A stretch of 64,000 bases of DNA from JBBQUN01 sp963717115 (GTDB lineage Bacteria > Actinomycetota > Acidimicrobiia > Acidimicrobiales > SZUA-35), in NCBI GenBank assembly GCA_963717115.1, contig CAVQVO010000020.1, positions 310,001 to 374,000 of the forward strand, in the 5' to 3' direction. Made by a program: the position numbers and the translations under genes. Below are positions 33,333 through 45,121 of this stretch, one piece after another. The notes below the pieces were generated by a model, which was given only the letters and a program-made list of their open reading frames with translations, was not told where the DNA came from and made no database searches. Within the stretch, counting starts at the first letter, position 1, and each line of letters begins with the position of its first letter.

Positions 33333-33719
33333 TCAGTAGGCCTCGTGCCATTCGTCGGTCTCGTCGCCCCGGAACTCGGGCAGGGGCTCGGATTCGTCGC
33401 GGGGCGGCGGTTCGGCGATCGGCGCCGCCGACCGGCGGGGACCCCCATCCGGGTCGCCGGTCGACCGGGTGGGGGTCGAGTCGGTGGCAGCCGGGTCGTC
33501 GCCGGCGTCGTCGTAGCCGTAACACATCGAGACGCCGTCGACCTCGAACGGTCGACCGAGCGACACCACCGTGAACGCCGACCAGTCCCCGGACTTCTTC
33601 AGCACCTCGACCCGGCCGTCGCCGTCGAGCGCGGTCTGCAGGGTCTCGATCGGGCCCATCACGGCCCACTTGCCCTGCTTGGTCTTGCGGAACACCGGGG
33701 CCGGTGGCTCAGCGCTCAT
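33333..33719 (-). CDS. Conserved hypothetical protein, 128 residues
   Basis: I do not recognise a characterised family. The first 75 residues form a compact basic domain (FRKTKQGKWAVMGPIETL, VEVLKKSGDWSAFTVVSLGRPFEVDGVSMCYGYDD) that looks like a small beta-rich fold; the remainder is acidic, Pro- and Asp-rich and probably disordered. ATG 33719 has GAGAGG seven bases upstream; an in-frame start one codon earlier (33722) is possible. It lies between panB and tesB on the same strand and may be cotranscribed. Confidence 0.6.
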   Translation of the reverse strand: MSAEPPAPVFRKTKQGKWAVMGPIETLQTALDGDGRVEVLKKSGDWSAFTVVSLGRPFEVDGVSMCYGYDDAGDDPAATDSTPTRSTGDPDGGPRRSAAPIAEPPPRDESEPLPEFRGDETDEWHEAY

Positions 33720-33807
33720 CACTCATCCTCTCGTGTCGGTTCGGTTCTGGCGCCGTCGGTCGACGGTTGGGGGTTCGTCGTGCGACGGGTGGGGTTCGTG
33801 GCTCGGC

Positions 33808-34662
33808 TCAGCCGTCGGAGTATTCGTGCTCGGGGGCGGGATACACACCGCTCTCGACCTCTTCCCGGTAGGAGCGGGCGGCCTCGAGCAGGACCCCGCC
33901 GATGTCTGCGTACTGCTTGACGAACTTCGGGATCCGGCCGGTGGTGAAGCCGGCCCAGTCGGTCCAGACCATGAGCTGACCGTCGCAGTGCGGACCGGCG
34001 CCAACGCTGATCGTGGGGATCGAGAGCAGTTCGGTGATCTGGCCGGCGACCGACGAGGGCACCATCTCGAGCACGACCGCGAAGGCACCGGCGTCCTCGA
34101 CTGCCCTGGCATCGGCGATCAGCGCATCGGCGGCCTCGCCACGGCCCTGGATCAGGTGACCTCCCAGACCGTGTTCGCTCTGCGGGGTGAAGCCGATGTG
34201 GGCCATGACGGGGATGCCGGCTCGGACGATCCTGCGGATCTGCTTGGCGCTCCGGTGACCACCTTCGAGCTTGACGGCCTGGCACCCGGTCTCCTTCATG
34301 AATCGGATCGCCGAGTGCAGCGCTTCCTCGGGACCGTTCTCGTAGGAGCCGAACGGCAGATCGGCCACCACCAGGGCCCGATTGGCGGCACGGACCACGG
34401 CGGCGCAGAGCGGGATGAGTTCGTCGATCGTGACCGGGATCGTGGTGTCGTAACCGAACACGGTGTTGCCTGCCGAATCGCCGACCAGGAGGAAGTCGAT
34501 CCCGGCCTCGTCGAAGATCTGCGCCGACAGATAGTCGTAGCTGGTCAGGCCGCTGATCTTGATGCCCTGCTCCTTCGCCCGCTGGAAGTGGCGCGTGCGC
34601 ACCCGCTTCAACGAGGCGTTGGCGTCGGCGGTGGAACCGTAGGGGCGTTGTTCATCGCTCAC
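33808..34662 (-). CDS. panB: 3-methyl-2-oxobutanoate hydroxymethyltransferase
   Basis: A 284-residue enzyme of the usual length. It adds a hydroxymethyl group from methylene-tetrahydrofolate to 2-oxoisovalerate, the first committed step to pantothenate and CoA. GLTSYDYLSAQIFDEAGIDFLLVGDSAGNTVFGYDTT is the metal-binding signature, VADLPFGSYE, AVKLEGG and PVMAHIGFTPQS follow, and GAGPHCDGQLMVWTDWAG is the C-terminal motif. GTG 34662 sits 6 nt after TACGGT (34669-34674, minus strand), a leaderless arrangement. No panC or panD is near. Confidence 0.93.
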   Translation of the reverse strand: MSDEQRPYGSTADANASLKRVRTRHFQRAKEQGIKISGLTSYDYLSAQIFDEAGIDFLLVGDSAGNTVFGYDTTIPVTIDELIPLCAAVVRAANRALVVADLPFGSYENGPEEALHSAIRFMKETGCQAVKLEGGHRSAKQIRRIVRAGIPVMAHIGFTPQSEHGLGGHLIQGRGEAADALIADARAVEDAGAFAVVLEMVPSSVAGQITELLSIPTISVGAGPHCDGQLMVWTDWAGFTTGRIPKFVKQYADIGGVLLEAARSYREEVESGVYPAPEHEYSDG

Positions 34663-34741
34663 GCCGCCACCGTAGCCACTACGGGACGAGATGATCAGGC
34701 CGCTGCGATCGGGCCGCTGCGATCGGGCCGTTCGGGAGCCG

Positions 34742-36973
<2,232 letters not shown>

Positions 36974-37021
36974 GGGTTCGAGACTATCCAGCTCCGGTGG
37001 GTTGGGTGTGAAGCGGCGGGG

Positions 37022-38463
37022 TCAGTGCCGACGACGGACCGGAAAGGTCACCGTGACCACCAGCCCCTGCGGCCGGTTGGCCGCCATGGTCACGGTTCCA
37101 CCGGACGCCTCGGCCAGGGTCTCGACGATGGCCAACCCGAGTCCGGAACCCGGTCGCGAGGGGTCGCCCCGCCAGAACCGATCGAAGGCGTGCCCCCGGT
37201 CCACCTCGCTCAGCCCCGGACCCCGGTCCTCGACCGACAGCTGGGCCCCGTCGGGTCCGAACTGGATCCGCACGACCACGGGGCTCGCCGGTCGGGAAGC
37301 ACCCGGCTCGGTGTCGGTGTCGGTGTCGGTGTCGGTGCCGTAGGTCACCGCGTTGTCGATCAGGTTGTCGAGGATCTGCTCGATCGCTCCCGGCACGGCG
37401 AACACCGGCACCGGGCCGGCCGGTGCCTGCAGGGTCAACTCGACGCCCTGGTCCCCGGCCAGGGCCGACCAGGTGTCCACCCGCTCGGCCGCCAGGGTGA
37501 CGAGATCGCGCTCGACGCTCGCCATCGATCGGGCGGCGACCCCGCGTTCGGCCCGGGCGAGCGACAGCAGGTCGTCGACCAGGGCGGCGAGCCGATCGGC
37601 CTCGTCGATGGTCGCCTCGAACGCCGCGGTCTCCTCGGGGGTGGTGGCGTCGGCCGCCAGGTTCTCGAGTCGGAGCCGCAGCGCCGTCAGCGGGGTTCGC
37701 AACTGGTGCGAGGCGTCGGCGACGAACTCGCGTTGCTGGGCGATCAGCGCTTCGAGCTGGCGGGCCATCGTGGCCATGGCGTCGTCGAGGGCGAGGAGTT
37801 CCGGCGGCGCGCCGCGTGACCGGCGCGGCCGGCGCCAGGTCGCCGGCCGAGAAGCGGAGCGCATGGTCCTGGAGCCGGCGGATGGGGCTCGTCACCGAGC
37901 GGGCGATGCCCCAGCCGACGGACGCAACCAGGGCCAGAACGAGCACGGCAATGGCGATCAGCGCCGCCCAGAAGCGCTGGACGCGGGCGTCGACGTCGGC
38001 GGTGTCGAGGGTGAGCCGAATCGCGCCGTGGACCTGTCCGGACGACGCCACCGGCAGGGCCACGAAGAGGAGGTCGGTGCCGAGCGTGTCGGATCGACGG
38101 ACCCCGGTCGAGCGGCGACCGGCCAGGGCCTCGACGAACTCCGGACGAGTCGAGAAGTCGCGTCCGCCCGGCGTCTGCTGCGGTGACCGAGTCGGTGTCG
38201 ACGACGGCGATTCCCCGATCGTCGACGACGACCACCCGAACCCCGGTCCGCCGGCCGTAGTCGATGGCCGGTCGGGGATCGACGGGCCGGGTCCCCTCGA
38301 GCGCGTCCTCGAAGGCGGTGATGAGGACGGTGGCGTCGCGTTCGGTGTCGGCGGTGAGGCGTTCGAGCTCGCGCTGCTGGAAGAAGATCGCCAGCGGGAG
38401 CTCGAGGACGAGGAGGACGAAGACCGTGATCGTCAGATATCCGACGAGCAGGCGCCTGGTCAC
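37022..38463 (-). CDS. Two-component sensor histidine kinase (two apparent frameshifts)
   Basis: An EnvZ/CpxA-like membrane kinase. An N-terminal transmembrane helix (LLVGYLTITVFVLLVLELPLAI), an extracytoplasmic sensor of about 130 residues, a second helix (FWAALIAIAVLVLALVASVGWGIA), HAMP, then FVADASHQLRTPLTALRLRLE (phospho-His) and NLIDNAVTYG, DRGPGLS and GSGLGLAIV for ATP binding. Frame changes fall near 38167-38169 and 37816-37835; removing both insertions gives 479 residues. A TDTDTDTD repeat (GTCGGT hexamers, 37313-37338) lies between N- and G1-boxes. GTG 38463 overlaps the regulator stop (GTGA). Confidence 0.88.
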
Positions 38464-39143
38464 CGGTCGGGCTCGGAATCGTCGATCAGGGCGAACCCGA
38501 CGCCGCGCACGGTGGTGATCCGTGCCGCGCCGATCTTCTTTCGCAGCGACGCCATGTGCACATCGAGCGTCTTGGTGGATCCCCACCAGTGCTCGTCCCA
38601 GACCTGTTCCATGATCTGGTCACGGGTCACGACGGCTCCCGCGTCGCTCGCCAGGCAGACCAGCAGGTCGTACTCCTTCGGGGTGAGGGTCACCTCCGAT
38701 CCCTCGACCTCGACCCGACGGCGTCGGCGGTCGATCAGCAGGGCGCCGAGTTCGATGGGGGCGTCGGGGGCGTCGGCGGCGGTGCCGGTGCCGGTGCCGG
38801 TACGACGCAGCACGGCACGGATCCGAGCGACCAGTTCTCGGGCCCCGAAGGGCTTGACGACGTAGTCGTCGGCGCCCAGTTCCAGCAGCGTGACCCGGTC
38901 GATCTCGTCACCGCGTGCGCTCACCACGATGATCGGGACCGCCGAGCGGGCCCGGAGTTCCCGGCACACCGCCTGGCCGTCGAGATCGGGCAGGCCGAGG
39001 TCGAGCAGGACCAGGTCGACGGGGTCCGCGGCCAGAGCGGCGGCGCCCGTGGCCGCCCAATCGACGTCGAACCCCTCGCGCCGGAGCGCCGTCTGGAGCG
39101 GTTCCGCGATGGACGCATCGTCTTCGACAACGAGAAGGCGCAC
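38460..39143 (-). CDS. OmpR-family response regulator
   Basis: A 227-residue regulator, intact within the frameshift-rich zone. The receiver has LLVVEDDASIAEPL, the phosphorylated Asp in DLVLLDLGLPDLDG, VVSARG and DDYVVKPFGARELVARI; the C-terminal winged helix includes LTPKEYDLLVCLAS, WWGSTKTLDVHMASLRKKIG and RGVGFAL. A TGTGTGT linker is encoded by a GCCGGT repeat near 38784-38804. It is coupled to the kinase. Its GTG lies 102 bp from the divergent start at 39246, so it may regulate the flavin-transfer genes. Confidence 0.92.
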   Translation of the reverse strand: MRLLVVEDDASIAEPLQTALRREGFDVDWAATGAAALAADPVDLVLLDLGLPDLDGQAVCRELRARSAVPIIVVSARGDEIDRVTLLELGADDYVVKPFGARELVARIRAVLRRTGTGTGTAADAPDAPIELGALLIDRRRRRVEVEGSEVTLTPKEYDLLVCLASDAGAVVTRDQIMEQVWDEHWWGSTKTLDVHMASLRKKIGAARITTVRGVGFALIDDSEPDR

Positions 39144-39232
39144 GACGACAGGGTGGCAGGACGTCGCCGACTCCGTGTCCTTCTTTGCCTTTTCCTTGCC
39201 CGGCCTTGGCCGGGGCCTGGGCCGACGATTCC

Positions 39233-39238
39233 TACCGT
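39233..39238 (+). promoter_or_regulatory. Leaderless -10 element
   Basis: TACCGT lies seven bases before ATG 39246 and no Shine-Dalgarno sequence is present. The divergent response regulator starts at 39143, so any operator of that regulator would lie in 39144-39232. I see no clear direct repeat there apart from TTGCC/TTGGC elements (CTTTGCC, CCTTGCC, CCTTGGC near 39183-39209) with roughly 11-bp spacing, which fit the direct-repeat style of OmpR-type sites. Confidence 0.45.
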
Positions 39239-39245
39239 GGTCCTC

Positions 39246-39767
39246 ATGAACAGACGAACCGCAGGTATCACCGCCCTCTCGATCGCAGGAGTACTCCTCG
39301 CCGGGGCCACCGCCGTCGGTGCCAATCTCGGCATCCTCAACTCGGTCGATGAGAGTCCCGTCGGCGAGCTCACGGTTTCCGACCTGACCTCGGTCGGCCT
39401 CGACCGCACGTCGACCTCCAGCTCCCTCGGATCCTCGGACTCGGTGACCACGTATCAGATCGACGAGGCCGGGACCGTCGGCCTCGACGCTTCCGAGCGG
39501 TGGGCTGCGCGTCGTCGAGGTCACCCCGGCCGCCGGGTGGGTCGCCGTCGACGACAGCGTCGCCGGTCGACGACAGCTCCGCGCGGCGGCGCCGTCGTGA
39601 TCCACTTCTCGTCCGCCGATCGCCGGCTGGAGTTCAAGGCCACGATCGGCGTCGACGGTCGGGTCGACGCCCGAGTCGACGACGTGTCCGCGATCGATGG
39701 ATCGAGCACGGATCCGGGCGCCGTTCCCTCGCAGCCGCCCGTGACGGTGCCGACCGCCCAGCCGTGA
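39246..39767 (+). CDS. Exported hypothetical protein, possibly PepSY-like (paired frameshifts)
   Basis: A hydrophobic N-terminus (ITALSIAGVLLAGATAVGA) marks a signal or anchor. The body has ELTVSDLTSVGL and TYQIDEAGTVGLDA, then in another frame GLRVVEVTPAAGWVAV, then back to VVIHFSSADRRLEFKATIGVDGRVDARVDD. One extra base near 39501 and one missing base near 39581-39592 explain this and leave 174 codons. The repeating strand pattern recalls PepSY-type domains next to two-component systems, but this is tentative. A GAC/CAC-rich segment at 39770-39864 after the stop reads as an Asp/His-rich tail in another frame (DDHDDDHDDDYHEGRDDD) and may belong to this protein if more indels are present. Confidence 0.55.
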   Translation: MNRRTAGITALSIAGVLLAGATAVGANLGILNSVDESPVGELTVSDLTSVGLDRTSTSSSLGSSDSVTTYQIDEAGTVGLDASERWAARRRGHPGRRVGRRRRQRRRSTTAPRGGAVVIHFSSADRRLEFKATIGVDGRVDARVDDVSAIDGSSTDPGAVPSQPPVTVPTAQP

Positions 39768-39856
39768 CCGCCGACGACGTATCACGACGACGACGACCGA
39801 CGACGACGACCACGATGACGACCACGACGACGACTACCACGAGGGCCGTGACGACG

Positions 39857-40352
39857 ATGACTGATCCCCGGCCGATGATCGTGCCCCCCACCGTTCGACG
39901 GACGACCAGGCCCCGTCGCCGACATCCGGCGACCGGTGCCCGGATCGCCAGCGTGGGCCTCGGGTTCACCACGACGTTGGCCATCGTCGCCGCCCTGGGC
40001 CTCGAGGCCGCCCAGTCCGCCCCCACCCAGTCCGCCCCCACCCAGTCCGCCCCCGGCCGCACGCTTCTTGGCGACTCCCCGGTCGCATCGGGTGCGAACC
40101 GGGATGCGGCGACGGGCGCCGCAGTGGCGGCCGAACCGACGACGGTCAACCGGGCGAGCGGGGACGGCGTGGTGTCGCCCACCATCCGCCTCACGGCTCG
40201 GCCGGTCGTCCGGCTGATGGCCGACGCCGAGCGGCCGATCCTCCCGGGTCGCCGCCGCGCCGCAGACCCCCACCCCGCATGCCGCCACGCCGGCACCGGG
40301 GCCGGCGGCGCCGGCGCCCGTTCCGAGGGCGGTGACCAGTGGCAGCCGGTGA
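39857..40352 (+). CDS. Single-pass membrane hypothetical protein with Ala/Pro-rich tail (one apparent frameshift)
   Basis: ATG 39857 begins MTDPRPMIVPPTV; a hydrophobic segment IASVGLGFTTTLAIVAALGLEAA follows, then SAPTQSAPTQSAP from a 15-bp tandem repeat at about 40012-40054. The frame changes in GGG at 40246-40248; in the new frame the tail reads VAAAPQTPTPHAATPAPGPAAPAP and ends at 40352, overlapping the ApbE start. With one base removed it is 164 residues. Position between a sensory system and ApbE suggests a membrane partner of flavin-dependent electron transfer, but no FMN attachment motif (S/T-G-A-T) is obvious. Confidence 0.5.
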
Positions 40353-41342
40353 CCCCCGACCGTCGACGATCCACGACCAGCCGGTCGGTGCCACGCGGGT
40401 GCGCGCCACACGGGTGCACGACACGCGGCTGATGGCCAGCGCCACCAGGATCATCACGGTGGAGGGCCCGGCGCACCTCGCCACGCTCGCCGAGGCCCGG
40501 CTCCGTCGTCTGGAACAGCGCTGGAGCCGCTTCGTTCCGACGAGCGAGGTGAATTCCCTGAACGCCGCCGTCGACTCCTGGGTGACCGTCTCGCCCGACA
40601 CGATCCGGTTGGTGCAGACGATGCAGCGGGCCTGGGTCGAGTCCGGCCACCGGTTCGATCCGACGCTGGTGAACGAGCTGATCGCCCTGGGGTACACGGC
40701 CAGTCATGACGACGGGGCCGTCGCGAGCATCCGAGTCGAGCTGGCGGATCCTTCGTGCACCGTGCTCGACGTGGCCATCGACGCCGATCGCTCGGCAATC
40801 TGGATGCCGGCCGGCCTCGGCCTCGACCCCGGGGGGATCGGGAAGGGGCTCGCCGCCGACCTCGTGGTCGGCGAGCTCTGTGCCGGCGGCGCCGCCGGGG
40901 CCCTGGTGTCGATCGGTGGTGACCTCGCCGCCGCCGGACTCGGCCCCGAACCCGAGGGGTGGCGCGATCGAGATCGCCGACCCGTTCGGCGACGCCCCGG
41001 TCCTCGAGTTCCTGCTCGGCGCCGGTGGCGTCGCGACCTCGAGTACCCGGATCCGTCGTTTCGGCGCCGAGACGAGACCATCACCTGCTCGACCCGGCCA
41101 CTCGCACCAGCGCCGCCACCGATCTCGCCACTGCCACCGTCGTGGCCGACGCCGGTTGGCGGGCCGAGGTCGAGGCGACGACGGCGATCGTTCTCGGATC
41201 CGAGGCCGCCCGCTGCCGCCTCGGCGCACGGGGCCTCGACGCCGTGTTGATCGACCATTGCGGACAGCGGTTCGGGAACGGCGCCCTCTCGGCCGGCTCC
41301 TCGCCGGCGTTGCGTCGAACCCCGATCGGGGCCGGGTCATGA
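40339..41342 (+). CDS. apbE: FAD:protein FMN transferase (two apparent frameshifts)
   Basis: ApbE transfers FMN from FAD to a Thr of extracytoplasmic flavoproteins. Recognisable parts are ITVEGPAHLATLAEARLRRLEQRWSRF, PTSEVNSLNAA, RAWVESGHRFDPTLVNEL, AIWMPAGLGLDPGGIGKGLAADLVV (the conserved DxGGIGKG motif) and GALVSIGGDLAAAGLGP. Then, in a second frame, AIEIADPFGDAPVLEFLLGAGGVATSST and, in a third, HHLLDPATRTSAATDLATATVVADAGWRAE. Single extra bases at 40963 and near 41076-41079 explain this; the corrected protein has 333 residues. GTG 40339 is the start, overlapping the preceding gene. Confidence 0.87.
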
Positions 41343-41918
41343 GCGGACCAGTTCTGGTGGTTCCTGGCCCGCGGGTCGGGCATCGTCGCCTGGCTGATGC
41401 TCACCGCCTCGGTGCTGTTGGGCATCGTCTTGAGCAGCGGCGCCTTCCCGAAACACCGCCGGCCGGCCTGGCTGCTCGACCTCCACCGCTGGCTGGGCGG
41501 GCTCACGCTCGGGTTCGTCGCCATCCACGTGGCCGCGCTCATCGCCGACAGCTATGTCACGTTCTCGCTGGTCGACGTGCTGGTGCCCTTCGCCGCCGAC
41601 TGGAAGCCGATCCCGGTCGCCCTCGGGGTGATCGCCTTCTGGGGTCTGATCGCCGTGCAACTCACCTCGCTGGCCATGAAGCGACTCCCGCGCCGGGTGT
41701 GGCGGTCGATCCACCTCGTCAGCTACGCCGTCTTCTGGCTGTCGAGTCTGCACGGCACCTTCGCCGGGTCCGATGCGACGAACCGCCTCTACGTCGCCAC
41801 CTCGGTGACCACGGTCGTGGCCGTCGTGCTCGCCGCCACCCATCGCGCCGTCCGGTCGCGACGGTCGCCGGCGCCACGGACACCGTCGCGGCCGACGGTC
41901 ACACGGGCCACGCCATAG
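41339..41918 (+). CDS. Ferric-reductase-like heme membrane protein (one apparent frameshift)
   Basis: ATG 41339 overlaps the apbE stop (ATGA). After an extra C near 41348-41349, the frame reads MSGQFWWFLARGSGIVAWLMLTASVLLG, the usual opening of ferric reductase-like transmembrane (MsrQ/YedZ-type) proteins. LLDLHRWLGGLTLGFVAIHVAALIAD and WRSIHLVSYAVFWLSSLHGTFAG carry the heme-ligand histidines, and there are about five to six membrane helices in 192 residues. It should move electrons across the membrane to the flavoprotein made by ApbE. No NADPH/FAD-binding domain follows. Confidence 0.82.
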
Positions 41919-42083
41919 GGTGGCCTTCACCGTGGTGCCAGGGCGGCGTGGGGCGATCTGCCCGCCACGGGCCAGACCCTCGACGCCGGCGACCGAGACC
42001 GACGACGCCCGCTCCGGTGCCCGGTCGGCAGGCGATGGGCCCGTCGACCGCGACGCCGGAGGGAACGGTCGGACGACGGGGGG

Positions 42084-42245
42084 TCAGCCGCCCAGGATCC
42101 TGCGGAGCCACTTGGGCCCACCGGACCCGGCGCCGCACTGGCAACGGTCGGCCGCCGCCACGTCACCGAGGACCTGTTCGACATGGGCACCGCACCCGGC
42201 CCAGGATGGTTTCTTGCACGTGGAGCACGTCGTTCTTCTGCACAT
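42084..42245 (-). CDS. Small Cys-rich protein, 53 residues
   Basis: The protein begins MCRRTTCSTCKKPSWAGCGAH and ends WLRRILGG. Cysteines at 2, 7, 10, 18, 35 and 37 (C-x4-C-x2-C ... C-G-x-H ... C-x-C) plus His21 make a likely zinc or other metal site. I recall short proteins with the same C-x-x-C-G/K-K-x-x-WAGCG-x-H-V core in many actinobacteria, function unknown. ATG 42245 lies exactly 7 nt after TACCCT and inside a 16-bp palindrome, so the gene appears leaderless and directly repressed by whatever binds there. A longer open frame to 42353 is not needed. Confidence 0.7.
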   Translation of the reverse strand: MCRRTTCSTCKKPSWAGCGAHVEQVLGDVAAADRCQCGAGSGGPKWLRRILGG

Positions 42246-42259
42246 ACCCCACAGGGTAT
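42244..42259. promoter_or_regulatory. CsoR/CstR-like palindromic operator over -10 and start codon
   Basis: ATACCC-CACA-GGGTAT is a perfect 6-bp inverted repeat with a four-base centre, the G-tract-in-AT layout of operators bound by CsoR-family repressors (CsoR, CstR, RcnR, FrmR). On the minus strand it contains TACCCT (42253-42258), seven bases before ATG 42245, so a bound protein would block the promoter of the Cys-rich gene. No csoR-family gene is seen in the window. Confidence 0.6.
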
Positions 42260-42325
42260 CCGAAATGTACGGACAATCAACCCCAACCGGCGTGACCCAC
42301 GCCACCGAGGCGAGAGGATCATTCG

Positions 42326-43124
42326 ATGACCACCGATCATGAGGTCGAAGCACCGGGCTTCGAGAAGCTGACGGCGACCAGCCGCGGATCCATCGGCCGA
42401 CTCACCCTCACCGCACCCGACAAGCTCAATCCGCTGGGCTGGCAGACCCTGGCCGAGATCGCCGCCGCCGCCCGCTGGTTCGACACCCGTCCCGAGGTCA
42501 AGGTCGTGATCGTGCGGTGGTGCCGGTCGGGCGTTCTCGGCCGGCGCCGATCTGTCGACCTTCTCGTCCCGGATGGAGGTGACCACCCGCGAGGCCGCCG
42601 ATCACGGCCGCAGGATGGCCGACGCCCTCGAGCAGATGCAGGCGCTGGCGATCGCCTCGATCCAGGGCTGGTGCGTCGGAGGGGGGCTCGTGCTCGCCGC
42701 CGCCTGCGATCTCCGGATCGCCGCCGAGTCGGCCCGATTCTCGATCCCCGAAGTCGACCTCGGCATCCCGCTGGCCTGGGGTGGCATCCCCCGACTGGTG
42801 CGCGAAATCGGTCCGGCGCTCACCAAGGAACTGGTCCTGACGTGTCGCCCGTTCGGACCCGAGGAGGCGAAGGCGGCCGGGTTCCTCAACCGTGTGGTGC
42901 CCGACGAACGGCTGACGGCCGAGGTCGAGGAGCTCGCGGCCCAACTGGCCGGCAAGGCCTCGCATGCCCTGTTCAGCACCAAGCGGCACGTGAATGCCGT
43001 GACCGACCAGATGGTCGGCACCATGCGCTCGTGGTCCGACGCCGACGGGCTCGTCACGGCGTTCGCCGATCCGGAGTGTGCCGATGCCCGACGGGCGTAT
43101 CTCGACGCCCGGGAGCGTCGCTGA
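42326..43124 (+). CDS. Enoyl-CoA hydratase/isomerase (one apparent frameshift)
   Basis: A crotonase-fold enzyme. IGRLTLTAPDKLNPLGWQTLAEI opens it, and after the shift GAGRAFSAGADLSTFSSRM and GWCVGGGLVLAAACDLRIA form the oxyanion hole, with PEVDLGIPLAWGGIPRLVREIG after them. The frame changes at an extra T near 42518; corrected length is 265 residues. It has GAGAGGA seven bases before ATG 42326. It is divergent from the Cys-rich gene. It probably takes part in beta-oxidation-type turnover. Confidence 0.85.
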
Positions 43125-43181
43125 GACGGCGCTTCGCCGACCCGCTCGACGCATCGGGTGACACCGACCACACTGGCGGAC

Positions 43182-45111
43182 ATGTCCGCCGACGACGCCC
43201 CGCAGCCGCCAGCCGACCCAGCCCAAGCCCCCCAGTGAACACACCCGGTCGTTGCTGGCTCGAGCCGCCGCCGAGCTGTCGCTCGATCCGATCGACGACG
43301 AGCTGTCGGTTCGGGGTCTGATCGCCCAGCACGAGGGTCCGATTCCCTCGGCCGGACCGGGCAGTCCGCCGGCCTGGGACACCGCTCGCCACGACTTCGT
43401 CCGCAACGCCACCGAGGTCCCCGATTCGGTTCATCCGAGCCTGTGGCGCCAGGCCCAGCGCAACGCACCGCACGGGCTGTTCGAGGTGGCCCCCAAGCTC
43501 TGGCAGGCCCGGGGCTACGACATCTCCAACATCAGCTTCATCGAGGGCGATACCGGCTGGATCGTCATCGATCCGCTGACCTCCGAGGCCACCGCCCGGG
43601 CTTGCCTCGACCTCGCCAACGCCACGCTCGGTGAGCGACCGGTGCGCGCCGTCATCTACACCCACAGCCACGCCGACCATTTCGGCGGCGTCCTGGGTGT
43701 CACCTCGGCCGAGGCGGTCGCCAACGGGGAGGTGCGGATCATCGCTCCCGAACACTTCCTGCGCGAAGCGGTGTTCGAGAACGTGGTCGCCGGACCGGCC
43801 ATGGCCCGACGGGCCGCCTACCAGTTCGGCCCGCTCGCTGCCGACCGGGCCCCGGACCCACGTCGACTCGCGGTCTGGGCAAGGCGATCCCGGCCGCACC
43901 GGCCGGCCTGCTGGCGCCGACCGAGGAGATCACCGAGACGGGCCAGGAGCTCGTCGTCGACGGGGTGCGAATCGTGTTCCAGAACACCCCCGAATCCGAG
44001 GCCCCGGCCGAGATGAACTTCTTCTTCCCCGACCACGGATGGCTGTGCATGGCCGAGAACTGCTCGCACAACATGCACAACCTGGTCCCGCTGCGGGGGG
44101 CGCAGGTGCGCGACTCGTTGGCCTGGTCGAAGTACATCAACGAGGCGATCGAGCTCTTCGGGGCCGACTCGGTGCTCATGTTCGCGAGCCATCACTGGCC
44201 CCGGTGGGGGACCGACGACGTCGACGGATTCCTGCGCCGGCAGCGAGACCTGTACCGGTGGATGCACGATCAGACCATGCGGCGGGCGAACCGGGGGATG
44301 ACCCCCCTCGAGATCGCCGAAGACCTCGAACTGCCCGACGTCTTCCTGGCCCAGGGGCACACTCGGGGGTACTACGGATCACTCGTCCACAACGTCAAGG
44401 CCGTCTACCAGCGCTATCTCAGCTGGTACGACGGCAACCCCGCCCACCTGTGGCCCCACCCCCCGGTCGAGGCCGGTCGACGCTACGTCGAACTGGCCGG
44501 GGGCGCCGACGCCCTGCTCGCCGCCGCCCGTTCGGCCTTCGATGGGGGTGACTACCGCTGGGTGGTCGAGGTGGTCAACCACCTCGTGTTCGCCGATCCC
44601 ACCAACACCGAGGGCCGGGAACTCCAGGCCGACGCCTACGAGCAGCTCGGGTACCAGTGCGAGTCCGCGACCTGGCGCAACTCGTATCTCACCGCGGCCC
44701 AAGAACTCCGCCAGGGGCCGCCCCGCAGTCGTCCGATGATGCGTCGGCACCTGGTCGATGCGCTCACCGTCGACCTCATGTTCGATGCCCTGGCCATCCG
44801 GCTGCAGGACGAGCAGGTCGTCGGCCAGACCGCCGTGATCAACTGGACGTTCACCGACCTCGGCCAGGACTGGGTCCTCGCCCTCGAACACCAGGCCCTG
44901 CACTACGTGGCCGGACGCCACGACCCGGCGGCCACGGTGACGGTCACCCTGGCCAAGTCGGTCATGGGCGACATCCTCGGCGGGGTGACCACCTTCCTGG
45001 CCGAGGTCGAGTCCGGGGCGATCGGGCTCGACGGCGACCCGGCCGCCCTGCTCACCGTGTTCGGCGAACCTCGAGGTGTTCGAGTCCGGGTTCGCCATCG
45101 TCGAGCCCTGA
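43182..45111 (+). CDS. Metallo-beta-lactamase-fold alkylsulfatase (four apparent frameshifts)
   Basis: An SdsA1/BDS1-type alkyl sulfatase that removes sulfate from alkyl chains. GLFEVAPKLWQARGYDISNISFIEG, VIYTHSHADHFGGV (zinc motif), HVDSGLGKAIP, FFFPDHGWLCMAENCSHNMHNL, VFLAQGHTRGYYGSLVHNVKAVYQRY and a C-terminal SCP2-like domain are present. Four single extra bases break the frame: the C run 43228-43233, about 43843-43854, about 43868-43872 and about 45063-45066. Without them there are exactly 641 residues, starting at ATG 43182 and ending FESGFAIVEP. No signal peptide is visible. Confidence 0.88.
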
Positions 45112-45121
45112 AGCCCTCGCA

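Noticed and set aside
37313..37338. GTCGGT hexamer repeat as a regulatory element
   Set aside because: It lies within the kinase coding region and encodes a TDTD linker; it is simple-sequence coding repeat.
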